Assembly (NCBI RefSeq): GCF_014287775.1
Contig: NZ_JACOOZ010000001.1
Span: 248,001-312,000, forward strand
Reading direction: 5' to 3'
Origin: Eubacterium_G segne
GTDB lineage: Bacteria > Bacillota > Clostridia > Lachnospirales > Lachnospiraceae
Length of the DNA: 64,000 nucleotides
Under the pieces are notes generated by a model. The model saw only the letters and a program-made list of their open reading frames with translations. It had not been told where the DNA came from and searched no databases. Positions 1-9,600 of the stretch are shown here, piece after piece; the first letter of the stretch is position 1, and every line of letters begins with the position of its first letter. A program made the translations under genes and the position numbers.

Positions 1-1286
1 CTGCTTTTCTAAGCGGTCTTTCCATATATATAACAGTAGGCTCTTTTATTTCTGCCTCCACATGATATTTTTCCTCAAGGATGGCACAAATGACTTCCAT
101 CTGCACATTCCCCAAAAAAGAAAGTATAATCTCATGCGTTGTAGTATCCACATAATATTTTAAAAGAGGGTCGCCATCTGAAATTTCTGTAAGTGCCCCA
201 AGCAATATTTCCCGCTGTTCAGGTTTCTTTACTGCAATCGTTGTTTGGAGCATAGGGAGAGGATTTTCAATAAATTTTCTCTGCGGCAACAGCATTTCGT
301 TCCCCAAAATACTGTTTAGCTGCAAAACATCATTTGGTAAAATTACAATATCACCAGAGCAGGCTGTATCGGATGGATATAATTCACCGTTTGTCGGAAC
401 ACACATCTCTGTGATTTTTATTTTCTCTTTTTCAGATATTCTAATAACATCCCTCAAATGCAATGTTCCGCTATATATACGCACATAAACAAAACGCCGC
501 CTTTTCTCTGAATATTCAATCTTAAAAACCTGCCCGCATAATTCAGATTGACCTTCAGGCGTTGATGAATAAAATTTACTGGCAATCACTTCTATAAGCT
601 GCCGAATCCCCAGATTGTTTTTAGCGCTTCCGTGATAAACGGGAAATAACGTTCCGTTTTGGAATCTCCTGTTTTCTTCCTGTTCCAGTTCTGACATTTT
701 AAACGGTTTCCCTGACATATATTTCTCTAATAGTTCATCGTTTCCCATAATTACCGCATCCCACTGTTCCATATCGTCATTGTCCGTTACATTTATATGG
801 GGATGCTGCCCAACCTTTTGCTTCACTATAATTTCCGAAGAAAGCTTTGCTTTCATTTCCCGATATACCATTGGCAAATCAATCCCCTCTTGGTCAATTT
901 TATTGATGAAAAAAATTGTCGGAATCTTCATTATCTGTAGTGCATGAAACAGTATACGGGTCTGTGCCTGTATGCCATCCTTTGCAGAAACTAATAATAC
1001 TGCTCCGTCTAATACGGATAAAGAACGGTATACTTCCGCCAAAAAATCCATATGGCCTGGCGTATCTATAATGTTGACTTTTACATCCTCCCACTGAAAA
1101 GATGTCACTGCTGTCTGGATAGTGATTCCCCTTTGACGCTCCAAATTCATTGTATCTGTCCTTGTTGTGCCTTCATCTACGCTCCCTAGTTCTGCAATTG
1201 CACCACTGGTATACAATAAACTTTCCGTTAATGTTGTCTTTCCTGCGTCAACGTGAGCCAGAATGCCTAAGTTAATTATTTTCATG
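1..1286 (-). CDS. tet(O): Tet(O)-type ribosomal protection protein (3' end outside window)
   Basis: Tetracycline-resistance protein of the EF-G-like GTPase class. These proteins bind the ribosome and eject tetracycline. About 428 N-terminal residues are in the window; the family is about 639 residues long, so the C-terminal third runs off the left edge. G-domain motifs are readable: AHVDAGKTT at residues 10-18, DTPGH at 74-78 and NKID at 128-131. From memory the sequence agrees with Tet(O), but Tet(32) or mosaic O/32/O and O/W alleles cannot be excluded without the missing part. The ATG has GGAGG 8 nt upstream and gives the usual MKIINLGILAHVD start. It sits behind a Tn916-like leader and beside a truncated ICE gene, so it looks like a cassette inserted into the element. 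Confidence 0.93.
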
Positions 1287-1513
1287 TGATTTTCCTCCTA
1301 TCAACACCCAAAAAAGGGCATAAAAATACCCAGTGATAAATACTCCTATCACTGGGTAAATAACTCCAATAGCCCCAAAACACTTATATGTTTTCGGGCA
1401 TATAAAATTACATGATAAAAGTATTCTTAAACTGGGTACAAAAAACTAAGCCCCATATTAAAAGTGAAACGGGACTGCTACTTTTTGTTCCCACTATCAA
1501 ATTGACAGTTTAT
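1287..1513 (-). promoter_or_regulatory. tet leader region, Tn916 tet(M)-like attenuation leader
   Basis: This untranslated stretch lies between the truncated upstream gene and tet. Several blocks resemble what I remember of the Tn916 tet(M) leader: the AAACTGTCAATTTGATAG block, the GGCTTAGTTTTTTGTACCC block, and the hairpin just before the gene. A five-codon reading frame (MPENI, 1401 down to 1384) sits where tet(M) has its leader peptide, but no ribosome site is visible for it. Known Tn916 biology is attenuation relieved by tetracycline. Applying it here is inference from similarity and position. Confidence 0.6.
1327..1358 (-). terminator. tet leader attenuator hairpin
   Basis: Perfect 12-bp stem TACCCAGTGATA / TATCACTGGGTA (1327-1338 and 1347-1358) with an 8-nt loop. 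On the minus strand it is followed by a T-rich run before the tet ribosome site. Its position and sequence match the tet(M)-type attenuator. Confidence 0.75.
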
Positions 1514-1825
1514 TTAAGAATACCTTGCCGCATATTTATTAACTCCTTGTATAATACTGAATCTAATTATATTCCTTAACCCTTTATTTGTCAAGCCCTT
1601 TTTAGCATTATTGACAAGAGTATCTTCCTGCATTTCTTTGATCTGGTTCTGCATATTGGTGAGTTCTTCCGTCATGGAATCAATCTTTTTCTCCAGTCCA
1701 TCCACATAGCTGCATATCTCAAATACATCGTTTGCCTGCTCTTTCATGGCATTTTTCTTTAATAAGTCGAGAAGTTCTCTTATGACCTCCTCATTGGTAA
1801 GTGTTTTTCCTGCTTCCATATCCAT
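1514..1825 (-). CDS. Truncated DUF6674-like ICE protein, 3' part replaced by tet cassette
   Basis: 103 residues. The N-terminal 75 or so (TLTNEEVIRELLDLLKKNAM, then a coiled-coil stretch MTEELTNMQNQIKEMQE) resemble the start of DUF6674-type accessory proteins of Clostridia ICEs, which are usually much longer. The tail from about residue 78 (GLTNKGLRNIIRFSIIQGVN...) is of different character. Its DNA runs without a break into the Tn916-like tet leader, so this looks like a gene cut by insertion of the cassette. The ATG has GGAGG 7 nt upstream. The function of the intact family is not known to me, and the truncated product is probably non-functional. Confidence 0.6.
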   Translation of the reverse strand: MDMEAGKTLTNEEVIRELLDLLKKNAMKEQANDVFEICSYVDGLEKKIDSMTEELTNMQNQIKEMQEDTLVNNAKKGLTNKGLRNIIRFSIIQGVNKYAARYS

Positions 1826-1885
1826 TCTGTTTCCTCCATTCTGTAAATGGGGCAGCCTTGGCCGCCCCTGTACTCTGATTACTGA

Positions 1886-2575
1886 TTATCGAAAGGGCGT
1901 CGCCTCTTTGTCCTTCTCTTTATCGGGATTGCCATGATGTTTCTCTGCACTCTCTCTTGCATTTTCGTTGCTCTTATCCTTTGCTTTCTCATATTCAGAG
2001 ATAATCTCATTATAGAGTTTTTCCCTGAAATCCTTTGTGACCGGATAGCAGACATCCTGGTAGATTGGCTTGCCCTGCTCGTCCACCTGCTTTGTCTTAT
2101 AAGAAGGCATTGATACAAAGATTTTCTCTTTGCCCTGCACGATATTGATGTTATTTACGATGAAACTGTTTTCAAAATAAATGCGTGCAAGTCCCTTGAT
2201 GTTACTACCTTCCCTCTCATAAGGTGTTACAGTTACGGAAAACTCCGGCATTTCCTGTGTACGCTCCTGCTTCTGTGTCTCCTCTTTCTCCGGTTCCTTA
2301 ATTCTTGCATAGGCATCAAGGATATTGGTATAGAGTTCCTCTCGAAACTCTGCTGTGATAGGATTGCACACATCCTTATAGATCACACCGTTGCTTTCAT
2401 CACGCTCATTGGAGCGGTATCTTGGCATTGATACAAAAAGCTCTCCCTTATCCTTATTCTCAAGGATTGCTATATTGGTAATCTTAAATGAATCACCAAA
2501 TACTACTGTTGCAAATCCTTTGATGTTGCTGCCCTCTTTTGCCCTTACTTCGTTTACTTTAATTGAATACTTCAT
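1886..2575 (-). CDS. Tandem SpoVG-domain protein
   Basis: 229 residues with two SpoVG (septation regulator) domains in a row. Domain 1 is roughly residues 1-90 (signature GFATVVFGDSFKITNIAI, then FVSMPRYR) and domain 2 roughly 108-200 (GLARIYFENSFIVNNINI, then FVSMPSYK). A charged tail ends in ATPFR. Single-domain SpoVG proteins are small RNA/DNA-binding regulators; doubled forms recur in ICEs of this type. The window holds a second copy of the same architecture at 46661-47293. It is the last intact ICE gene before the tet cassette, with GAGGA upstream of the ATG. Its role in the element is unknown. Confidence 0.9.
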   Translation of the reverse strand: MKYSIKVNEVRAKEGSNIKGFATVVFGDSFKITNIAILENKDKGELFVSMPRYRSNERDESNGVIYKDVCNPITAEFREELYTNILDAYARIKEPEKEETQKQERTQEMPEFSVTVTPYEREGSNIKGLARIYFENSFIVNNINIVQGKEKIFVSMPSYKTKQVDEQGKPIYQDVCYPVTKDFREKLYNEIISEYEKAKDKSNENARESAEKHHGNPDKEKDKEATPFR

Positions 2576-2578
2576 ATG

Positions 2579-2977
2579 CTATTCCTCGCTTTCTTTTTGT
2601 TCTTTATTTTGCTCCGGTATGATAAGCTCACACCAAAGCTGTTCTATCTGTTCACAAGACAATCTGTTATTTAACCAGTTGCCAAGTGTAACGACCATTC
2701 CGTCCTGCTCATAATAGAGCCACTCCTGTGTTTCGATGTTTCCCTCATACACGATAGTCACATCAAAATCAGGCATAAATAATCCTTCCTCCGCATCCCA
2801 TACGCAGGCTATTCCCTGTCTGAGTGTCAGATTCATGCTTTCGACATATACAGACCAGCCGCTTACGACTATCTGAAATTCATCATCAATCTCTGCAATA
2901 TCATCCTCGATGTCAATTAGCTCTTCCATTTCCGATACTGCCTCTTCTATCTCACCTAACCGGTATCTCTTATTCAT
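2579..2977 (-). CDS. Conserved-type ICE hypothetical protein
   Basis: 132 residues, strongly acidic, no family recognised. It has a predicted mixed fold with a central YEGNIETQEWLYYEQDG stretch and a C-terminal helix with LSCEQIEQLWCELI. The ATG overlaps the end of the sortase gene by 8 nt and has GGAGG 9 nt upstream, and the stop is 3 nt from the SpoVG start. It is therefore translated as part of the same operon. No counterpart was seen in the second module. Confidence 0.7.
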   Translation of the reverse strand: MNKRYRLGEIEEAVSEMEELIDIEDDIAEIDDEFQIVVSGWSVYVESMNLTLRQGIACVWDAEEGLFMPDFDVTIVYEGNIETQEWLYYEQDGMVVTLGNWLNNRLSCEQIEQLWCELIIPEQNKEQKESEE

Positions 2978-3587
2978 CCATCACCGCCTCCTTATAAATG
3001 CACCTGACTACAAAACGCATGGTTCCTTTCTGGGAACAGGTAAAAAGAGTTAGTTCTTTTTCATCGCCCTGTGTCTTGATGCTGTTATCATACGGATTTA
3101 CTACCTCTGTCTCTGTTACCTCATAGATATGCTTCAGCCCATTTTTGTCGGTTATCATTACTTCATCACCTATGGATATCTGACTTAGTGGTGTAAAAAA
3201 TGTGCCATATCTGCTGCCATTGTGACCGCACAATACACAGTTGCCACTCTCCCCAATCCCTGCTGTTTCTTCTATATGACCGATCCCGGCATTAAGCACT
3301 TTACTTGTGGTTCCTTCCATTACCGGATACCGGATATCTATGCCCGGTATCTCAATGATACCGATAACACCGCCTTCTTTAAAAATGGCTTCATCCTCTT
3401 CACTAATGGAGGTTTGCTCTTCCTCCACATCTGTTTCTTCATCGTAATCATCCTCCAATGTCTGCTCAAATTCACTTATGAGCTGTTCTGTCTGTTTTTC
3501 TCCTGTTGCCCGCCAGAAAAAAGGGACTGCCATAATGGCAATCCCTGCTGTAATCAGTAGTCCTGCGACCACTTTTCTTATGCTCAT
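2970..3587 (-). CDS. Sortase (class D-like), membrane anchored
   Basis: 205-residue transpeptidase that cleaves LPxTG-type sorting signals and attaches surface proteins to the wall. It has an N-terminal membrane anchor (residues about 6-26), an acidic linker (45-70), and a catalytic core with His122 (LCGHNG), Cys184 (TLFTC) and Arg195 (RFVVR). An in-frame ATG lies 51 nt upstream, but the chosen start has GGAGAG 8 nt upstream and puts the anchor at the N-terminus. A likely substrate is encoded on the same module, the LPQTG adhesin at 31159-36537, 28 kb away. The pairing is inference. Confidence 0.9.
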   Translation of the reverse strand: MSIRKVVAGLLITAGIAIMAVPFFWRATGEKQTEQLISEFEQTLEDDYDEETDVEEEQTSISEEDEAIFKEGGVIGIIEIPGIDIRYPVMEGTTSKVLNAGIGHIEETAGIGESGNCVLCGHNGSRYGTFFTPLSQISIGDEVMITDKNGLKHIYEVTETEVVNPYDNSIKTQGDEKELTLFTCSQKGTMRFVVRCIYKEAVMDE

Positions 3588-3600
3588 ATTATTCACTCTC

Positions 3601-6600
3601 CTATCGTGTTCTGCCCTCTCTGTCGGCTGGATAAGCACCTTTATCCTCTGCTACAATTGCTGCAGATTCCATCCTGTCATCTGCTTCTCTTTCTTCCTCC
3701 GGTCCGCTCAGGTCTGCATCCACAGCCTTTGCGTTCTCAAGGTCAAGCTGGGCATTCAGTTCACACTGCCTTGACAGCTTTTCTTCCAGTTCCTTGCTGT
3801 ATGCAAATGGCTTGTCATACTCTGCCTTTGATGCTTCAAGGTCATTCTGGTACTGCTCAATCTTCTTTTCTAAGAAATCAATGTTCTCATGGAGTCCATT
3901 GAACAGGTTTTCCAGCTTTACCATGCTGCCGACCGGACTTGTGGAAAGTTCTGCCTTGTACTCAGTCTTTCCACGAAGCACCATATAATTGATACCAAGG
4001 AAGTTCTTTTCCACAAACAGCTCCAATCCATGGAATTTACCGATTGCAGTTGTCTCTCCGGTCTTACATTTGCTGATTGCTTCAAGCATCATCGTTCCGC
4101 CATCCACTCGCTCTGTGTAAGTTGCTTTACCTATGGTGATGGCAAATTCCGGATTATCAATCAGCTCTTTATCCCTTGCCTTTACATCCTCACGGACATT
4201 GGCAAGCTTTTCAGTTGCTGTCTTAATCAGCTTTGGGTACTTAATCATAAAGTTATCCTGCAAGCCATATCTCTGGTTGTCATAGGAAGCCTTCAAAAGC
4301 TTTAATCTCTGGACATCATTGTCAATCTCCATCTTCTCACGAATAAGAGGATTGCCTGTGGCGACTGCCTTAATCTCTGCATAGGAAAGTGTTGCCTCGT
4401 CGATATCCTCACAGCTTCGGCTTACCGCCTTGCTTGTCATTACCTGACTGATAAAACGCTGCTTATTTTCCACAAGCGACCAGTTGTATGCATCAAAGGT
4501 TCCTTTGGTGACATATCTGTAGATTGCAACCTCTTCATTTTCATTGCCCTGCCTGATGCCTCGTCCTTCCCTCTGTTCAATGGAGCTTGGCTTCCAAGGA
4601 CAGTCCACATGATGCATTGCAACAAGGTGTGTCTGCACATTTACACCTGTTCCACACTTGTCCGTTGAACCGATAAGAACCTTCTTCTTACCTGTCCTCA
4701 TCTCCTTAAAAAGTGCATCCCTCTGTGCGTCAGTCTTAGCATCATGGATAAAAGCTATCTCCTCTGCCGGAATACCATATTGGATAAGAGTTTCTTTCAG
4801 ATAATCATAGATGGTGAAGTCCTTATCCGGTCCCGGTGTGCCGATGTCCGAAAAAATAAGCTGGCAGCCTATATGACCATCAGCATTTCCTTTCTCATAT
4901 TCTTTCCACACATTTTCTGCTACCTTATTGAGCTTTCCGTCAGGATTACTTGGTGCGTCCTTATCAATCAGCCTTGCATCTGTTCCGAGTAATCTTGCCT
5001 CATGAGTAATCTTTAGGAAGTTGTCCACACTTGGATCAACTCCACCGCCTCTGATACGCTCTGCCCTCACAACAAAGTCTTCCATAACCTGCTTTACATA
5101 CCAGTCAGGCTCTGACTCCACTATGATAGGCTTCCCACCACGAAGTGCCGGCACATCAAGGTCAAGCATGTCTGCGGTCTGCACATCTGCTACCTCACGG
5201 AAGATATTCATAAGCTCCGGCAGATTCGTAAACTTATTGAATCTGCTCTTAAAACGGAAACCGCTTCCCTCTACAGTAAGCTCCAGTGCTGTTGTCACTT
5301 CACCAAAGTTCGCTGCCCATGAATCAAAGTGATAAATCCCCATCTCTTCAAGTGCCGCTTTCTGTAAGTAAAGCTGCATGACATACATCTCACACATGGT
5401 ATTGGATATTGGCGTACCTGTCGCAAACACAATGCCTCTGCCATCATTTATCTCAGACAAATACTGGCATTTAAGCTGCATATCTGTTGACTTCTTTGCT
5501 CCACTGCTGCTGATACCTGACACATTATTCATCTTGGAAAAAATCGCAAGGTTCTTAAAATTATGTGCTTCGTCTACCATAATAGAATCTACACCCAGTT
5601 CCTCAAAGGTAATAAGGTCATCCTTCCTGCTCTCATCTGATAAGGATTTCAGCTGTTCCTCCAATTTTTTCTTCTGGCTTTCCATCTGCTTTACAGTCCA
5701 TCGCTCTCCATTACGCTCCTTCATCTCATCAATTGCATAGCTGATTTCATCAATCTGCTCGTTAAGCATTCTTTCCTTTCTCTCTGCGGAGATTGGGATT
5801 TTCTCAAACTGCGAGTGGGACATGATAATGCAGTCATAGTCACCTGTTGCAATCCTTGATACGAACTGCTTTCTGCGGCTTTTTTCAAAATCACGCTCTG
5901 TGGCAACCAGGATATTTGCTGACGGATAAAGCCTTAAAAACTCTGATGCCGTCTGACCGATAAGTGGCTTTGGAACAACCATGATCGTCTTATTGGCAAG
6001 TCCGAGTCTCTTCTGCTCCATGCAGGCAGCCATCATCTCAAAGGACTTTCCGGCACCGACACAGTGTGCAAGTAGTGTATTTCCTCCGAGAAGGATTCTT
6101 GCCACCGCATTCTTCTGATGAGGCTTTAGCTCAATCGCCGGATTCATTCCCGGAAACTGTAAGTGGCTTCCGTCATACTCACGCAGACGGATGTTATTGA
6201 ATGTCTCGTTGTAATACTCCACATACTTCTGTCTACGCTCCGGCTCTGCAAACAGCCACTCCTTGAACTTCTCCTTGATCATGTTCTGCTTTTCCCTTGC
6301 AAGCATTGTCTCATTCTTATTGACTTCGTAATGATACCTGCCATCACCGTCATCAATCCTGTCCCTGACTGTTACTGTCTTTAGATTCAGCGTATCCTCA
6401 AAAATAGAATAAGCATCCATGCGGCTTGTACCATAGGTCTTAGTGGCTGCCACTGAATGCTTATCCATGCTCTTATTCTCGATGAACCATTCCATGCTCA
6501 TCTTATTTAAGTGTACCTGAATGCCTGTATTGTAAAACTGGCTTCTGACTGCCCTTGCCCTTCTTGGTGTATTGAGAAGCTCATAGATAAACTGCTCATA

Positions 6601-9600
6601 ATCAAGCGACTCAATCCATGTCGTACCAATCTTTACATCAATATCCGAGGCTTCAATCCATTCCGGCTGCACCTTTTCAAGTGCTGCCACATTTCCTGCA
6701 AATCTTTCTGCCTGCGGATTGTCTGTATCAGCTGCCATAGCCTTTGCTACACGAAGTTTGTCTCTGACATTGCCGGAGAGATACTCGTCTGCTGTCTCCC
6801 AGCCGATATCAGGATTGTTCTCGTTGTAGCGGTCGGGATTAAGGAAAACCAGTCCGTCCAGCTCTTCCACAAGAACTGCCCTTCTAAGCTCTGCCAAAGC
6901 ATCATCACTAAATGTTATCTCATCAGCTGTCTGCCCGGACTTTTCTGCAAGCTCTTTCTTTGCATTTGTAATATCCGGCTCATAGATAGAAAGCATATAG
7001 GCAAGATTTACATATCCAAATTCATTGACGGATACATTTAATGCTTCCACAGCGGTCTCTACCCTGTCTATGACAGTCTTTGCCTTAATCGTCTGCTTAT
7101 AAAACATATCCGCTTTTTTCACCTCCCCGTCTTCGTTTACTTCCTCAAGGCTGCACAGAAGCGGATAATCGCTGTCATCCCTGAAAGCTATTCTGTTTGC
7201 TTTTGAGGTAATTGCTCCATACTGCTTTATAAAGGCATCGTATTTCACATTAAGAAGTCTCTGCTTATCGGAAAGTTCCTCCTCGCTGCAGCCATCCATT
7301 TGGATATCAATCAGCTCTCTTGTTATCTGTCTGATTTCGTCAAGGCTTCTGATTCGCTCCTCGGCAGTCTGTGATACTTCTTTTCTTACCATCTCGGAAT
7401 TTTCCCTGTAATAGAGTTTTCCTTCAAAAAATGTGTAAGTGTAGTTTCTCACATCCGGATCAGCCGGGATAACTTCCTCCGTCTGCTCCGCCTCATCTGC
7501 CACTCTCTCAAAATCTGTCATCTGGGCTTTGATATTACCGATAGCTTTGTTTAATGCTTCATAAATATTGAAGTTCTCATCATCATTCACGCAGACTGTG
7601 TATCTGCTGTCCTGTCCGTAAATCCTTGTGTCATATTCCATAGATCCAAGCATCATTTCCGGATGCTCTGCAAAATAAGAGTTGACTGCAATGCCATTCT
7701 CAGTTACACCAAGGTGTACCCAGTCCGGCTCAATATCAATCTTTCTCTCCCTTTTCTGCAAAAACAGGATATCTGCTGTCACTTCGGTTCCTGCATTATC
7801 TTTAAATGCAGTATTCGGAAGTCTTATCGCTCCCACAAGCTCTGCTCTTTCAGCCAGATACTTTCGGATAGTAGGATTTGCCTTATCAAGTGTTCCCTTT
7901 GTGGTAATCACCGCAACCATGCCTCCCGGTCTTACCTGATCAAGTGCTTTTGCCAGAAAATAATCGTGGATACGGAAGTTATACTTGTTGTACTTCGGAT
8001 CAAAAACCTTATAATCACCAAATGGCACATTTCCGACAACTACATCAAAGAAGTTATCCGGATATGTGGTATTCTCAAATCCTGTGATACTGATATTGGC
8101 ATTCTGATAAAGCTGCTTTGCAATTCTTCCCGAAATGCTGTCAAGCTCCACCCCATACAGCTTACTTCTCTGCATAGGTGCCGGCATACTCCCAAAGAAG
8201 TTACCGATACCCATAGATGGTTCTAATACATTGCCGCCTCTGAAACCAAACTGGACAAGTGCCGAGTTCATGCACATGGCAATCTCCGGTGAAGTATAAA
8301 AGGCATTGTTTACTGTTGCCCTAGCTGCAGCATACTCTTCATCCGATAACATCTCTTTGAGTTCTTTGTACTCTTTGCTCCAGCCTGCGTTTTCCTCGTC
8401 AAATGCCTGTGACAGTCCGCCCCATCCGACAAACTTCGACAAGGTTTTCTGTTCCTCCGGTGTTGCAAGCCTGTTTTCTGATTCAATCTGCTTTAAAGTA
8501 CGAATTGCATCCATATTCCACTGATATCTGGTCTTGGCACCGCCTTTTTCCATTTCCCAGAGATTGTAATGGAAGTTGTGCTTCGTCTGCCCGGCAACAT
8601 TCTTCTCATTTTCAAGACTTTCTACTTGCTGTACTGGTTCCTGCTTTGGTGTAAAATCTACAGTTTCCTGTGATTCTGTATCAGCCTGAATATCATCCAC
8701 AGATACTGATACCACATCATCTGAAACTACATGTCCATTCTCATCAATCTTGGTTTCCCATCCATTCGCTATTGCTCTTTCCCTGGTTTCAAGACGATTA
8801 GCTTTTACACTATCCTCGATGTCAAAGAATCTCTTATAGACCGGATTCATCTTATCCCTGTCAGCCTTCTGCTTTATCTCTTGATAATACTTTTTCTGGT
8901 CTTCTCCGCAGTAAAATGGCTGTTTTACCATATAGGATAAAATCTCATATAACTCACGCCAGTCGAGAGCACCTTCCTTACGCACACCATTCCTGTTCTT
9001 ATAGCTGATCTTCACATATCCACTTCTGATTGAGTACTCCACAAGACCATACTTATTGTTGGAATATGCCTTTCTTTCTGCATTATCTGTCCCTAATGCA
9101 ATATCCCTGATAAGGTCAAGTTTATTGGGCATAAATGCAAAATCAGACTGCACCACATCCATAAGGAATGCCCTAAACGGAGTGTAGCAGCTGCAATCTG
9201 TTACAAGAATCTCCGCCGCATCACGCAGGTCTTCATCAAGCTCTGCAATACGCTTGGCATAATCAATCGGTGTAATATACTGAAGCTCTGATGGATCTTT
9301 TTCAGTTGTTTCAGCTTCTATCTCTGCACCATATTCTGCCTGTGTTACCATGCGGTCTTCATCGGCAGTTTCCTGTGGTGTCATGCCTTTTGCACTTACA
9401 TAATCTCTGTTAGAAGCATAGCTCTCCGGCTCATCCGGTATTGCATAATCATCAATCTCTGATTCTGCCTCCTCCGGTTCCACTTCCCGGTATTCGGCAT
9501 CAATGACCTCATCATCCTCACGGAGTCCGTCCATCGCAAGCTCATCAATACGAGGTGTCTCAGGCTGGTATTCCCCTGTAAGAATAAGGACACCAAGCTC

